DNA of 64,000 nt from Demequina rhizosphaerae (GTDB lineage: Bacteria; Actinomycetota; Actinomycetes; Actinomycetales; Demequinaceae). Shown here one piece after another: positions 16,182-25,732 of this stretch. The stretch lies in the NCBI RefSeq assembly GCF_000971255.1, contig NZ_BBMC01000003.1:248001-312000 (forward strand), written 5' to 3'. A program made the translations under genes and the position numbers. A model generated the notes under the pieces. That model was not told the origin of the DNA. It saw only the letters and a program-made list of their open reading frames with translations, and ran no database searches. Numbering within the stretch: position 1 is the stretch's first letter; the number at the start of each line of letters is the position of its first letter.

Positions 16182-16705
16182 TGGCACCCCGCGCGGTCCT
16201 CATCGGCCCGCCCGGATCGGGCAAGAGCACGGTCTCGAGGGCCCTCGCGCGCCTGTGGGGCGTGCCACGACGCGACACCGATACCGACATCGAGGCGCGC
16301 GCAGGCAAGCCCATCCCCGACATCTTCGTCGAGGACGGCGAGGCGCGCTTCCGCGAGATCGAGCGCGAGGCGGTGGACGATGCGCTGCGCACCCACGACG
16401 GCGTCCTCGCCCTGGGCGGCGGCGCCATCCTCGCGCCCGAGACCCAGGAGCTCCTGGAGCGCTACGTGCGCGACGGGGGAGCGGTCGTCTTCCTCGACGT
16501 CTCTCTCGCGGCCGCTGCGCCGCGTGTTGGACTGAACGCCTCGCGACCGCTGCTCGTGGGCAATCCGCGCGCCCAGTGGGTCGCGCTCATGGACGCCCGC
16601 AGGCCCATCTATGAGCGCCTTGCGACCGTGCAGGTGCTCACCGACAAGACCAGCCCGACCGACGTCGCCGCCCGGATCGACGCCGCCGTCAAGGAGCGTG
16701 CATGA
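16181..16705 (+). CDS. aroK: Shikimate kinase
   Basis: AroK phosphorylates shikimate at O3. The ATG overlaps the aroC TGA (16179-16181). The 174-residue product has the P-loop GPPGSGKST at about 9-17, DTDTDIEARAGKPI with the substrate-binding Asp, RFREIEREAV with the conserved Arg, LALGGGAIL near 82, and a lid region around NASRPLL. The gene contains one copy of the iterated word (16375-16383) encoding Asp-Asp-Ala. Confidence 0.96.
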   Translation: MAPRAVLIGPPGSGKSTVSRALARLWGVPRRDTDTDIEARAGKPIPDIFVEDGEARFREIEREAVDDALRTHDGVLALGGGAILAPETQELLERYVRDGGAVVFLDVSLAAAAPRVGLNASRPLLVGNPRAQWVALMDARRPIYERLATVQVLTDKTSPTDVAARIDAAVKERA

Positions 16706-17793
16706 CCGTCCACCGGACCATCACCGTCGCCACCGCCGCGCCCTATGAGGTGACGGTGGGGGAGAACCTGCTGTCGGAGGTGGTGGCCGCCGTCCCGAAG
16801 ACCGCCGCCCGCGTGCTCGTCGTCACCGCGGCGCCACTGCGCCGGCACGTCGACAACCTCAAGGCGCTCCTCGACGCGCGCGGCCTCACCGTCGTCATCG
16901 CCGAGGTGCCCGACGCCGAGGAGGGCAAGACCGCCGAGGTCCTCGCCTTCTGCTGGCAGGTGCTCGGCAAGTCCGACTTCACCCGCTCGGACGTTGTCAT
17001 CGGCTTCGGAGGGGGAGCGGTGACCGATCTCGCCGGTTTCGTCGCCGCCACGTGGCTGCGGGGCGTCGGCGTCATCCAGGTCCCCACCACGCTGCTCGCC
17101 ATGGTCGACGCCGCGGTCGGCGGCAAGACCGGCATCAACACAGCGGAGGGCAAGAACCTCGTCGGCGCCTTCCACGAGCCTCTGGCCGTCTTCTGCGACG
17201 TCCGGGCGCTCGACACGCTCCCGCGCAACGAGCTGGTGCCGGGACTGGCCGAGGTCGTGAAGTGCGGCTTCATCCGCGACCAGGAGATCCTGACGTTGGT
17301 CGAGGGGAACCTCGACGGCCTCCGCGACGCGCAGCTCGATGTGGTGCGCCCCGTGCTCGTCGAGCTGATCTCCCGCGCGATCCAGGTCAAGGCCGACGTC
17401 GTCGCCGCCGACCTCAAGGAGTCCTTCCTCCGTGAGATCCTCAACTACGGCCACACCTTCGGCCACGCGATCGAGTACACCGAGCGCTACCAGTGGCGGC
17501 ACGGCGCCGCCGTGTCGGTGGGCATGGTCTTCGCGGCCGAGCTCGCCCACCTGGCCGGACGCCTCTCGGAGGACGAGGTCGAGCGTCACCGCGCCATCCT
17601 GTCCGGCCTCGGCCTCCCGACCAACTACCCGGGTCACCGGTGGGACGCGCTGCTCACCGCGATGAAGCGGGACAAGAAGACCCGAGGCGACCTGCTGCGC
17701 TTCGTCATCCTCGCCGGCATCGGCAACCCGATCCGCCTCGAGGGGCCGGACCCGGCCCTCGTCCAGGGCGCGTACTCGGCGATCGCACAGTGA
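16702..17793 (+). CDS. aroB: 3-dehydroquinate synthase
   Basis: AroB cyclises DAHP to 3-dehydroquinate with NAD and a divalent metal. The ATG overlaps the aroK TGA by four bases. The 363-residue protein contains VIGFGGGAVTDLAGFVAATW near 100, QVPTTLLAMVDAAVGGKTGI near 127, metal-binding GLAEVVKCGFI near 178 and NYGHTFGHAIE near 248. It is complete and of normal size. The operon then meets a gene on the opposite strand 28 bases downstream. Confidence 0.97.
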   Translation: MTVHRTITVATAAPYEVTVGENLLSEVVAAVPKTAARVLVVTAAPLRRHVDNLKALLDARGLTVVIAEVPDAEEGKTAEVLAFCWQVLGKSDFTRSDVVIGFGGGAVTDLAGFVAATWLRGVGVIQVPTTLLAMVDAAVGGKTGINTAEGKNLVGAFHEPLAVFCDVRALDTLPRNELVPGLAEVVKCGFIRDQEILTLVEGNLDGLRDAQLDVVRPVLVELISRAIQVKADVVAADLKESFLREILNYGHTFGHAIEYTERYQWRHGAAVSVGMVFAAELAHLAGRLSEDEVERHRAILSGLGLPTNYPGHRWDALLTAMKRDKKTRGDLLRFVILAGIGNPIRLEGPDPALVQGAYSAIAQ

Positions 17794-17821
17794 TCGCTCG
17801 CAGCTTGGCGTTGCTGGAAAC

Positions 17822-19696
17822 CTAGGCGCCGACCAGTTCGAAGGAAATCCTGTCGGACGGGCATAGTGTTCGGACTTGCGATTCTAGGCTGGGTTCCCGA
17901 GTGTAGAAGTGGACGGGCCGTTCTGTTGCCGAGACGATGGCGCAAGCAGCACCGGGCGAGTAGTCGTGGATGTGGGACCGCATCGCGGCTCGCAGGCCGT
18001 TCTGCCAGTTCGAATGGTGGGCCTCGTCCAGCGGTAGTGCCATCGATTGGAGCCAGCTCACGGCGAAGTCGTAGTCGGGGTCCCGAAGCCAGTCCAGTTT
18101 CAGCTCGTCCTCGTCGGACAGTGTGATGGCGCGTCCCGCCAGTGCTTCGTGCGAGCCGAAGTGTTCCCCTGTCGCGAATGCCACGGGAAGCGCTCTCCAA
18201 GTGTCGGGCTGATAGGTCGTCGGTAGAGTGACTACCACGATGCCGGTCGCGACCGCAGCCCCGGTCACGATTGCTCTCTGAGGTCCGCCGACGGGTGAGT
18301 GCGATCCGAGCACGCCTCCCGCTAGTCCGATGGTGAGCGGCACGATGGCAATGGTTGCCAGCGACACGTACTTCGCCGGGTAATACGGCAGCGCGCCGCT
18401 GAAGTCGCTCATTGACAGGGCAAACGGGAGCGCACCGATGATCACGCCCACAACCGTGGCGATACCGGTGTCGGCCGTGCGACGGCTTGCGCGTCGCGCG
18501 AACATGGCCGCAACGATGGTGGTGACGAGGATGATCGATGTCAGTGCGAGCGAGTGCGGATTCAACGCCCCTGAGTATGTCTCGACCTGGACGCGGCCTT
18601 GGTTGGTCGATCGAGAGCTCTGGGCGACGTTGATCAAGACCGGCGCCGTCCAGCCTGCAAGTGACCACGCAAGGAACAGTGCGCCAGCTCCGATCAACGC
18701 GACATCTTGAATCTGCGCCTCCCGCAACTGTGCTCGGAAGCGGAGAATATGCATCGCGAGCAGCGCTCCCGGGATGGCGGCAAACGGGGTCCAGCAGAGT
18801 GCTAGCACTGCGATTGCGCAAAGCAGCAGACCGACGGAGGCGCCGGGCGCGGTGCGGGCCGCTACGGCAACCCCGATGGCACTGAGGCTCGCGGCGATCA
18901 CAAGGTGGCCGTTGATCTGGCCAAGATCGAAGAGCGAACCTGAGACCGGCATGGAAATTGCGCCGATGCTGGTGACCGCGGCGAGCACAACGGCCAGTTT
19001 CCTCGAGCCGCCGACTGCCATCGCGACGTGAGCCGCGACTAGTCCTGCGAGCAGTGCGCACAGGGCGACCAGCAAGGCCCATGCCGAAGCATGTGCCGCC
19101 AACGCCTCCGCGAGCGCACGGCTTGAACCATCGACGACATGCTCGCGCGGCAACATCGACAGAGACAACGCGTGTTCGATCGGGCGAGGGTTGTATGCGT
19201 CGCCCGCGCCGATGCCGCCAGCTACCCAGTAATGCCGGATCGACATGATGTCCACGGACGAGTCGATACGCGCCGCCCACGAGAGGCCGGTGCCTCCCGG
19301 AAGCAAGTTTCCCGCGGCCAAGCCCATGAGCCATAACACGACGCCGCTGCTCGCGGCAGCGAAAACGCTCCAGTCTGCAGCCGTTGACTCCCGCGGGTTC
19401 CTGCCATGCGCGATTGCACCCGCGAGGACACCGAGCAGCAGGTGCGTGGTCGCAATCGTGGTCCACAAGTCGATTCCGAGCGGAGCAACGACCGAGACCG
19501 ATGCGAAGATCAGTGTTGGCCATCCGAGGACCGTGGCGGACACCGCGTATAGAAGTGGCGCGCGAATTACCAGTACTGCAATCCAGGATGCGATTCCGAG
19601 CGCAGTAGCGATCACGAGCGGTGTGCCGAACCACGCCAAGACAGAGGCGAGCGACGTGAGCGCAGACAGCGTCATCGCCGTACTTCGAAGATTCAT
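17822..19696 (-). CDS. Uncharacterised multi-pass membrane protein
   Basis: I do not recognise a family. The start is ATG at 19696, preceded on the minus strand by AAGGGGGG at good spacing; the frame stays open further upstream but without membrane protein character. The 624-residue product has about 12-13 hydrophobic segments, then a soluble roughly 130-residue C-terminal domain with Trp/His/Tyr and two Cys. A large polytopic protein with a C-terminal extracytoplasmic domain could be a GT-C glycosyltransferase or a polysaccharide-related protein, but I see no diagnostic motif. GC is clearly lower than in its neighbours and codon use is less biased. It interrupts aroB and aroQ and faces the operon, suggesting an insertion by transfer. 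Confidence 0.75.
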   Translation of the reverse strand: MNLRSTAMTLSALTSLASVLAWFGTPLVIATALGIASWIAVLVIRAPLLYAVSATVLGWPTLIFASVSVVAPLGIDLWTTIATTHLLLGVLAGAIAHGRNPRESTAADWSVFAAASSGVVLWLMGLAAGNLLPGGTGLSWAARIDSSVDIMSIRHYWVAGGIGAGDAYNPRPIEHALSLSMLPREHVVDGSSRALAEALAAHASAWALLVALCALLAGLVAAHVAMAVGGSRKLAVVLAAVTSIGAISMPVSGSLFDLGQINGHLVIAASLSAIGVAVAARTAPGASVGLLLCAIAVLALCWTPFAAIPGALLAMHILRFRAQLREAQIQDVALIGAGALFLAWSLAGWTAPVLINVAQSSRSTNQGRVQVETYSGALNPHSLALTSIILVTTIVAAMFARRASRRTADTGIATVVGVIIGALPFALSMSDFSGALPYYPAKYVSLATIAIVPLTIGLAGGVLGSHSPVGGPQRAIVTGAAVATGIVVVTLPTTYQPDTWRALPVAFATGEHFGSHEALAGRAITLSDEDELKLDWLRDPDYDFAVSWLQSMALPLDEAHHSNWQNGLRAAMRSHIHDYSPGAACAIVSATERPVHFYTREPSLESQVRTLCPSDRISFELVGA

Positions 19697-19840
19697 GCGC
19701 CCCCCTTTGCTCGACTGCCGCGATGCTAGCGGCCCGCGCTCGCGCTTGAGCGCGCCCACGCCGCCCACGCGCGACGTGTGCATCGTCCCGCCGCGCGCCC
19801 AATCGCCACCCGCGCAACGTCCCCCGATACGCTGGCCACC

Positions 19841-20281
19841 ATGAACGTCCTGGTCGTCAATGGTCCCAACCTGCGCAGGCTCGGCACCCGCGAGCCCGAG
19901 AAGTACGGCACCACCACCCACGACGAGCTCGCCGTGCTCGTCACCCAGTGGGGCGCGGACCTGCACCTCGACGTCGAGGTGCGCCAGTCCGACGACGAGG
20001 CCGACCTCGTCCACTGGATGCACGAGGCCGTCGACGCGGGCTGGCACGTCGTGCTCAACCCGGCGGCCTTCACCCACTACTCGTACGCCCTCCGGGACGC
20101 GTGCGCGCTCGTCTCCGCGGCGAACCTGTCCCTGGTCGAGGTGCACCTCACCAACCCGCACGCGCGCGAGACCTTCCGCCACACCAGCGTCATCAGCGGC
20201 GTCGCGACCGGCACGATCGCGGGCTTCGGGGTCGAGGGCTACCGGCTCGCTCTCGAGGCCGTCGCGCGGCGCGTCGGCTAG
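19841..20281 (+). CDS. aroQ: 3-dehydroquinate dehydratase, type II
   Basis: AroQ dehydrates 3-dehydroquinate to 3-dehydroshikimate. I chose ATG 19841 (MNVLVVNGPNLRRLGTRE), preceded by TACGCT at 19828-19833, which predicts a nearly leaderless transcript. The 146-residue protein has the active-site segment EPEKYG with the catalytic Tyr, NPAAFTHYSYALRDA near 75 and EVHLTNPHARETFR near 101. It is separated from aroCKB by the minus-strand membrane protein gene, so it now uses its own promoter. Confidence 0.96.
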   Translation: MNVLVVNGPNLRRLGTREPEKYGTTTHDELAVLVTQWGADLHLDVEVRQSDDEADLVHWMHEAVDAGWHVVLNPAAFTHYSYALRDACALVSAANLSLVEVHLTNPHARETFRHTSVISGVATGTIAGFGVEGYRLALEAVARRVG

Positions 20282-20326
20282 AATCGTCTGCGGACTATTC
20301 CCAGTTATCTCTGTAAGGACACCCCT

Positions 20327-20890
20327 GTGGCGACTTCGAACGACATCAAGAACGGCTCCGTGCTCAACCTCGACGGCAACCTCTGGTCCGTCATCGAGTT
20401 CCAGCACGTGAAGCCCGGCAAGGGCGGCGCCTTCGTCCGTACCAAGCTGAAGAACGTGCTCACGGGCAAGGTCGTCGACAAGACGTTCAACGCGGGCGCC
20501 AAGGTCGAGTTCGAGACCGTCGACCGTCGCGACATGCAGTACCTGTACTTCGACGGCACCTCGTACGTGTTCATGGACCCGTCGTCGTTCGACCAGATCC
20601 CCGTCTCCGAGGCGGTCATGGGCGACGCGACGGACTACCTGCTCGAGAACGAGTCGGCCGTCATCGGCTCGCACAACGGCAACCCGATCTTCCTCGAGCT
20701 CCCGGGCTCCGTGGTCCTCGAGGTCACCTACACCGAGCCGGGCCTCCAGGGCGACCGCTCGTCGGGCGGCACCAAGCCCGCCACGCTCGAGACCGGCAAG
20801 GAGATCCAGGTTCCCCTGTTCCTCGAGGCCGGCACCAAGGTCAAGGTCAACACCTCGACCGGCGAGTACCAGTCCCGCGTCAACGACTAG
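20327..20890 (+). CDS. efp: Elongation factor P
   Basis: EF-P rescues ribosomes stalled on polyproline; such tracts occur in the PilT N-terminus in this window. The GTG start is preceded by AAGGA, and TAGAAT at 20279-20284 overlaps the aroQ stop as a likely -10 box. The 187-residue product has three beta-barrel domains, with the loop [15 protein letters not shown] carrying the tip Lys near residue 32 and the C-terminal signature block [12 protein letters not shown]. Length is standard. Confidence 0.97.
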   Translation: MATSNDIKNGSVLNLDGNLWSVIEFQHVKPGKGGAFVRTKLKNVLTGKVVDKTFNAGAKVEFETVDRRDMQYLYFDGTSYVFMDPSSFDQIPVSEAVMGDATDYLLENESAVIGSHNGNPIFLELPGSVVLEVTYTEPGLQGDRSSGGTKPATLETGKEIQVPLFLEAGTKVKVNTSTGEYQSRVND

Positions 20891-21312
20891 TGGCCGCCCG
20901 TACCAAGGCGCGCAAGCGCGCCCTCGACGTCCTCTTCGAGGCGGACCAGCGCGGCGAGAACATGCTGGCCGCCCTGGATCGTCGCGTCCTCGACTCGGGG
21001 CGCGAGACTCCGCTGCCGACGTACTCCATCGAGATCGTGCGCGGCGTCGTCGCGTGGTGGCCCGAGCTGAACTCGATCATCCAGCAGGCCTCGCCCGAGT
21101 GGCAGCTCTCGCGGATGCCCGCGGTCGACCGTGCGCTGCTGCGCATCGGCGCGTGGGAGATCCTGTGCAACGACGAGGTCGAGACCGCCGTCGCGATCGA
21201 CGAGGCCGTGTCGCTTGCGGCCGATCTGTCGACCGACGACTCGCCCGGCTTCGTCAACGGGATCCTCGGGACGATCGCGCGCGAGGCGCCGGCGCTGCGG
21301 CACGCGGAGTAG
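20890..21312 (+). CDS. nusB: Transcription antitermination factor NusB
   Basis: NusB pairs with NusE/S10 on boxA RNA during rRNA transcription. The GTG start overlaps the efp stop by one base. The 140-residue, mostly helical product begins AARTKARKRALDVLFEADQRG and includes RMPAVDRALLRIGAWEIL and VNGILGTIARE, all typical. efp-nusB adjacency is usual in actinobacteria. A strong terminator follows. Confidence 0.96.
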   Translation: MAARTKARKRALDVLFEADQRGENMLAALDRRVLDSGRETPLPTYSIEIVRGVVAWWPELNSIIQQASPEWQLSRMPAVDRALLRIGAWEILCNDEVETAVAIDEAVSLAADLSTDDSPGFVNGILGTIAREAPALRHAE

Positions 21313-21330
21313 TCCGACTGTTTGTTTGAG

Positions 21331-21368
21331 GAAGGGCCTGCGCCTCCTTTGGGAGGCGCGGGTCCTTC
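21331..21368 (+). terminator. Intrinsic terminator after nusB
   Basis: A 17-bp stem pairs 21331-21347 with 21352-21368 around the loop TTTG, with two G-U pairs, and is followed by TTCTTT. It closes the aroQ-efp-nusB unit. Confidence 0.88.
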
Positions 21369-21448
21369 TTCTTTGCCCGCGCGGCGCCCTGTGGACAACT
21401 GTCCGGTTTGTCGGGTTCGTTGTCTGACCTGGATGGTGGACTTGTCGC

Positions 21449-22828
21449 ATGGCCGAGACGACCGCCGCCGATCCGCTCGATGGGCTCCGTGCGCGCGTCG
21501 AGGCTTCAGGCGGGCTGCCTGAGTGGGACGCGGTGGCGCTCATGCGTGAGGTCGTCGGTCGGCGGCGCGAGACCGATCTGGTGGTCGCGCAGATGGCCGC
21601 CAGGCTCGCCGTGCGGTCCGGTCCGGGGCGCGCGGGGATCGCGAGCCGGCAGGGGTTCCGGGGGATCGACCAGCTGATCGCGTCCGAGACCGGCGGCACG
21701 GTGGCCGAGGCCGAGCGGCTGCGCGTCATGGGCACCGCGTTGTACGGCGGTCCGGACGATGCGCCGGGTGGTGCGTCGGTCCTGCCTCACCTCGCGTACG
21801 AGGCCAGGGAGGGCCGGCTGAGTGCGGACAAGTTCGTGCTGCTGCGTGAGGTGCTGATGAGGCATCCGGACGCGCGCGACATGGACGGCCTGCCGGTGGA
21901 CGATGCGGTGCGGGCCACCCCGTTGGGGCAGGTGTCCCTGACACGGGTGGAGAAGATGGCCGTCGACAAGGCGGTGATCTCGCCGCTGAGGACCGTGCGG
22001 TCGCTGGTCGCGCAGCTCGAGGCGGGCCTGACGCCGCCCCCGGTGGGGGAGGAGCAGTACGAGGAGCTGTACCGCGCCCGGCTGGCGAGCGTGCGCGAGG
22101 AGGCCAACGGCATGGTCCGCCTCACCGCGATGCTCGACCCGCTGACCGCGGCACCCCTGCTCGCGGCGCTGGACGGGTACATGAAGAAGCAGTTCCGTGA
22201 GGCACGCGAGGACGGCGCGGACGACCAGCCGACTCCGGGTCAGATGCGTGCGGACGGGCTGGGCTGGCTCGGGCGGCACGCGAACGGGTGCCGCCAGCCC
22301 CACGACGCGGTCAAGACCACCGTCAACATCCGCATCTCGCTCGCCGACCTCCACACAGGTGACGGCTACGGAGAGATCGACGGGATCAGGCGTCCACTGC
22401 CCGGCAGCCTGCTGCGCTGGTACGCAGCGGACGCGGAACTCATCCCCACCGTGCTGGCCACGTGCGGCGAGGTCCTCGACCACGGGTACGCGGAGCGCCT
22501 GTTCACGGCTGCTCAGCGGCGGGCGATCGCGCAGCGCGACCGGGGTTGCGCGTGGTGCGGCGCGCCGCCGAGCCACTGCGACGTCCACCACATCCGCTAC
22601 TGGGTCGACGGCGGCAGGACCGACCTCGACAACGGCATCATGCTGTGCGTGACCTGCCACCACTGGATCCACCGGGACGGGTGGGCCATCAGGTTCCGCC
22701 AGGGCAGCCCCGAGTTCATCCCGCCCGCCTCGATCGACCCCGACACGCGACCCCGACCCGGATATCAGGAACGCATCAGGCTGAACCACGCCGAACTGGT
22801 CGCGGCAAGCCGCGCCGGACCACCATGA
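21449..22828 (+). CDS. DUF222 / HNH endonuclease domain protein (13E12 family)
   Basis: The first 300 or so residues are the DUF222 helical domain found in the abundant actinobacterial 13E12 repeat family. The C-terminus is an HNH nuclease domain: CAWC near 363, then [19 protein letters not shown] with the HH and Asn metal and catalytic residues, and CVTCHHWIH. The protein is 459 residues with the zinc Cys pairs intact, so it is probably an active nuclease, though the cellular role of the family is not established. It carries two copies of the iterated word (21754 and 21898). No terminal repeats flank it, so I do not call it mobile. Confidence 0.88.
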   Translation: MAETTAADPLDGLRARVEASGGLPEWDAVALMREVVGRRRETDLVVAQMAARLAVRSGPGRAGIASRQGFRGIDQLIASETGGTVAEAERLRVMGTALYGGPDDAPGGASVLPHLAYEAREGRLSADKFVLLREVLMRHPDARDMDGLPVDDAVRATPLGQVSLTRVEKMAVDKAVISPLRTVRSLVAQLEAGLTPPPVGEEQYEELYRARLASVREEANGMVRLTAMLDPLTAAPLLAALDGYMKKQFREAREDGADDQPTPGQMRADGLGWLGRHANGCRQPHDAVKTTVNIRISLADLHTGDGYGEIDGIRRPLPGSLLRWYAADAELIPTVLATCGEVLDHGYAERLFTAAQRRAIAQRDRGCAWCGAPPSHCDVHHIRYWVDGGRTDLDNGIMLCVTCHHWIHRDGWAIRFRQGSPEFIPPASIDPDTRPRPGYQERIRLNHAELVAASRAGPP

Positions 22829-22880
22829 CGCGCCGCCGCGGGCGCCGCGGTCAGGTAGTGTGTGACCCGCAACCCAGACA

Positions 22881-22916
22881 TCCTTTAAGGACCGTCCAGA
22901 GAGGCGGGGAAGGAGG
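22881..22916 (+). promoter_or_regulatory. PyrR-binding leader hairpin that covers the pyrR ribosome-binding site
   Basis: The RNA can fold with TCCTT (22881-22885) paired to AAGGA (22910-22914) and CCG (22892-22894) paired to CGG (22905-22907). The apical loop TCCAGAGAGG (22895-22904) matches the conserved PyrR-binding loop with CCAGAGAGG. The 3' arm is part of the Shine-Dalgarno AAGGAGG (22910-22916), 7 bases before the GTG. PyrR bound with UMP would therefore stabilise a fold that blocks translation. No terminator hairpin is seen, so control is likely translational. A TAGTGT box at 22856-22861 is the candidate -10. Confidence 0.75.
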
Positions 22917-22923
22917 TCGCCAG

Positions 22924-23466
22924 GTGACTGGCACCATCATGGGGGCGGCGGATATCTCGCGCGCCCTGACTCGCATCGCGCACGAGATCGTCGAGCGCAA
23001 CGACGGCGCCGCCGACGTGGTCCTCATGGGCATCCCGACCCGAGGCCTCCCGATCGCGCACCGCCTGGCCTCCCGCATCGCGGACATCGAGCCCGGCTAC
23101 GACGCCGAGCACGCCTGCGGGGCCCTCGACATCACGATGTACCGCGACGACCTCTTCAAGAATCCGACGCGCACCATCGGCACCACCTCGGTGCCCGACG
23201 CCGGCATCGACGATGCGGTGGTCGTCCTGGTCGACGACGTGTTCCACACGGGCCGCACCATCCGCGCCGCCCTCGACGCCATCCGCGACCTGGGCAGGCC
23301 CCGCGCCGTCCAGCTCGCCGCGCTGGTCGACAGGGGCCACCGCGAGCTGCCCATCCGCGCCGACTTCGTGGGCAAGAACATCCCCACCGCCCGCTCCGAG
23401 CGCGTCGACGTGCGCCTCGAGGAGATCGACGGCGAGGACGCCGTCATCCTGCGGAAGGGGGAGTGA
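22924..23466 (+). CDS. pyrR: Pyrimidine operon regulator / uracil phosphoribosyltransferase PyrR
   Basis: PyrR senses UMP and binds pyr leader RNA; many forms also convert uracil and PRPP to UMP. I chose GTG 22924 because AAGGAGG lies 7 bases upstream and the product then starts [20 protein letters not shown] as in the family. The 180-residue protein contains [15 protein letters not shown] near 42 and the PRPP loop [17 protein letters not shown] near 105. It heads the pyr operon, and its leader carries the matching binding element. Confidence 0.95.
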   Translation: MTGTIMGAADISRALTRIAHEIVERNDGAADVVLMGIPTRGLPIAHRLASRIADIEPGYDAEHACGALDITMYRDDLFKNPTRTIGTTSVPDAGIDDAVVVLVDDVFHTGRTIRAALDAIRDLGRPRAVQLAALVDRGHRELPIRADFVGKNIPTARSERVDVRLEEIDGEDAVILRKGE

Positions 23467-23468
23467 CG

Positions 23469-24428
23469 ATGCGCCACCTCCTTTCCACCAAGGACCTCAC
23501 GCGCGACGACGCGATCCTCATCCTCGACACCGCCGCCCAGATGGCCGCGACCCAGGACCGCGAGGTCCGCAAGCTCCCGACCCTGCGCGGCAAGACGGTC
23601 GTCAACCTCTTCTTCGAGGACTCGACCCGCACCCGCATCTCGTTCGAGGCCGCCGCCAAGCGCCTCAGCGCGGACGTCATCAACTTCTCCGCCAAGGGCT
23701 CCAGCGTCTCCAAGGGCGAGTCCCTCAAGGACACCGCCCTCACGCTCCAGGCCATGGGCGCCGACGCGGTCGTGGTCCGCCACTGGGCCTCCGGCGCCGC
23801 CTACCAGCTCGCCCACGGCGGCTGGCTCCACGGCTCGGTCCTCAACGCGGGCGACGGCACCCACCAGCACCCGACCCAGTCGCTGCTCGACGCCTTCACC
23901 ATCCGCAAGCACCTGGTGACCGACCCGACCGGGAACGACCTCACGGGCCTTACCGTCGCGATCGTCGGCGACGTGCTCCACAGCCGCGTCGCCCGCTCCA
24001 ACGTGCACCTCCTGCACACGCTCGGCGCGAAGGTGGTCCTCGTGGCGCCGGCCACGCTCGTGCCAGTCGGCGTCGAGCCCTGGCCCTGCGACGTGGTGCA
24101 CACCCTCGACGAGGCGATCGAGACCTACGACATCGACGCGCTCATGATGCTCCGCGTCCAGCGTGAGCGCATGACCGGCGGCGGCTCCGCCTTCTTCCCG
24201 AGCCCCGCCGAGTACACGCGCCTGTTCGGCCTCGACGGCGACCGCCTGCGCCGCCTGCCCGACCACGCCATCGTCATGCACCCCGGCCCCATGAACCGGG
24301 GCCTCGAGATCTCGGCCGAGGCCGCCGACTCGCCCCGCTCCGTCATCGTGGAGCAGGTCGCGAACGGCGTCGCCGTCCGCATGGCCGCCCTGTACCTGCT
24401 GCTTGCCGGAGAGGAGGGCGCCCAGTGA
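23469..24428 (+). CDS. pyrB: Aspartate carbamoyltransferase catalytic subunit
   Basis: PyrB joins carbamoyl phosphate and aspartate, the committed step of UMP synthesis. I prefer ATG 23469 ([10 protein letters not shown]) over the GTG at 23463; AGGGGGAG lies upstream. The 319-residue protein has the carbamoyl-phosphate motif [15 protein letters not shown] near 50, [10 protein letters not shown] near 134 and MLRVQRERM near 224. No pyrI is present, as usual in this group. It begins 2 bases after the pyrR stop. Confidence 0.96.
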   Translation: MRHLLSTKDLTRDDAILILDTAAQMAATQDREVRKLPTLRGKTVVNLFFEDSTRTRISFEAAAKRLSADVINFSAKGSSVSKGESLKDTALTLQAMGADAVVVRHWASGAAYQLAHGGWLHGSVLNAGDGTHQHPTQSLLDAFTIRKHLVTDPTGNDLTGLTVAIVGDVLHSRVARSNVHLLHTLGAKVVLVAPATLVPVGVEPWPCDVVHTLDEAIETYDIDALMMLRVQRERMTGGGSAFFPSPAEYTRLFGLDGDRLRRLPDHAIVMHPGPMNRGLEISAEAADSPRSVIVEQVANGVAVRMAALYLLLAGEEGAQ

Positions 24429-25732
24429 GCCGCCCCATCGTCATCGAGAACGCGTCCCTTTACGGGGACACCACCGCCAGCCTCCTCATCGAGGACGGCG
24501 TGATCACCAAGGTGGCCGACGCCATCGACGCACCGGACGATGCGGTGGTCGTCGACGCCACCGGCCTCGTCGCCCTCCCGGGCCTCGTGGACCTCCACAC
24601 CCACCTGCGCGAGCCCGGCCGCGAGGACGCCGAGACCATCGAGACCGGCTCCCGCGCCGCCGCGCGCGGCGGCTGGACCGCCGTCTTCGCCATGGCCAAC
24701 ACCAACCCGGTCGCCGACACCGCCGGTGTGGTCGAGCAGGTGTGGAGCCGCGGCCGCGAGATCGGCCTGGTGGACGTGTTCCCGGTGGGCGCCGTCACGG
24801 TCGGCCTCAAGGGCGAGCACCTCTCCGAGATGGGCGCCATGGCCAACTCGAAGGCGAAGGTCCGCCTCTTCTCCGACGACGGCGTCTGCGTCTACGACCC
24901 CGTCATCATGCGCCGCGCCCTCGAGTACGTGAAGACCTTCGACGGCGCCGTCGTGCAGCACGCGCAGGACCTCCGCCTCACCGATGGCTCGCAGATGCAC
25001 GAGGGCGAGGTGTCCGCCGAGCTCGGCCTCGCCGGCTGGCCAGCCGTCGCCGAGGAGTCGATCGTCGCCCGCGACGCGCTGCTCGCCGAGCACGTCGGCT
25101 CGCGCGTCCACGTGCAGCACCTCAGCACCGCCGGCTCGGTCGAGATCATCCGCTGGGCCAAGGCGCGCGGCATCAACGTGACCGCCGAGGCGACCCCGCA
25201 CCACCTCCTCCTCACCGACGAGAGCGCCCGCACCTACGACCCGTTGTTCAAGGTCAACCCGCCGCTGCGCACCCAGTCCGATGTGGAGGCGCTCCGGGAA
25301 GCGGTCGCCGATGGCACCATCGACATCATCGCCACCGACCACGCCCCGCACGCATCCGAGGACAAGGACTGCGAGTGGGCCGCCGCCTCGTTCGGCATGC
25401 TCGGCCTCGAGACCGCGCTGGGTGTCATCCAGAAGGCGCTCGTCGACACCGGCGCCCTCACCTGGCGCGACGTCGCCCGCCTCATGTCGGAGACCCCGGC
25501 CCGCATCGGCAAGGTCGACGCCGAGCACGGCCGCCCGCTCGCCGAGGGCGAGCCCGCCAACATCACCCTCGTGGACCCGACGGCGGCCTGGACCGTCGAC
25601 GGCGCCCAGCTCGCCTCGCGCGCCAGCAACACCCCCTACGGCGGCATGGAGCTGCCCGGCCGCGCGGTCGCGACCCTGCTGCGCGGCGTCCCCACCCATC
25701 TCGACTCGCAGCTGGAAGGAGCGTTCGCGTGA
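24425..25732 (+). CDS. pyrC: Dihydroorotase
   Basis: PyrC closes carbamoyl aspartate to dihydroorotate. The GTG overlaps the pyrB TGA by four bases. The 435-residue amidohydrolase has the metal motif [10 protein letters not shown] near 58, the QHAQDLRLT block, [13 protein letters not shown] near 235, and [15 protein letters not shown] near 305, matching the class I (Bacillus-type) enzyme. All metal ligands I would expect are visible. Confidence 0.96.
   Translation: MSRPIVIENASLYGDTTASLLIEDGVITKVADAIDAPDDAVVVDATGLVALPGLVDLHTHLREPGREDAETIETGSRAAARGGWTAVFAMANTNPVADTAGVVEQVWSRGREIGLVDVFPVGAVTVGLKGEHLSEMGAMANSKAKVRLFSDDGVCVYDPVIMRRALEYVKTFDGAVVQHAQDLRLTDGSQMHEGEVSAELGLAGWPAVAEESIVARDALLAEHVGSRVHVQHLSTAGSVEIIRWAKARGINVTAEATPHHLLLTDESARTYDPLFKVNPPLRTQSDVEALREAVADGTIDIIATDHAPHASEDKDCEWAAASFGMLGLETALGVIQKALVDTGALTWRDVARLMSETPARIGKVDAEHGRPLAEGEPANITLVDPTAAWTVDGAQLASRASNTPYGGMELPGRAVATLLRGVPTHLDSQLEGAFA

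Noticed and set aside
21449-22828. HNH protein gene as a homing or mobile element
   Set aside because: No flanking repeats, intron or disrupted host gene are seen, and DUF222-HNH genes are dispersed throughout actinobacterial genomes.
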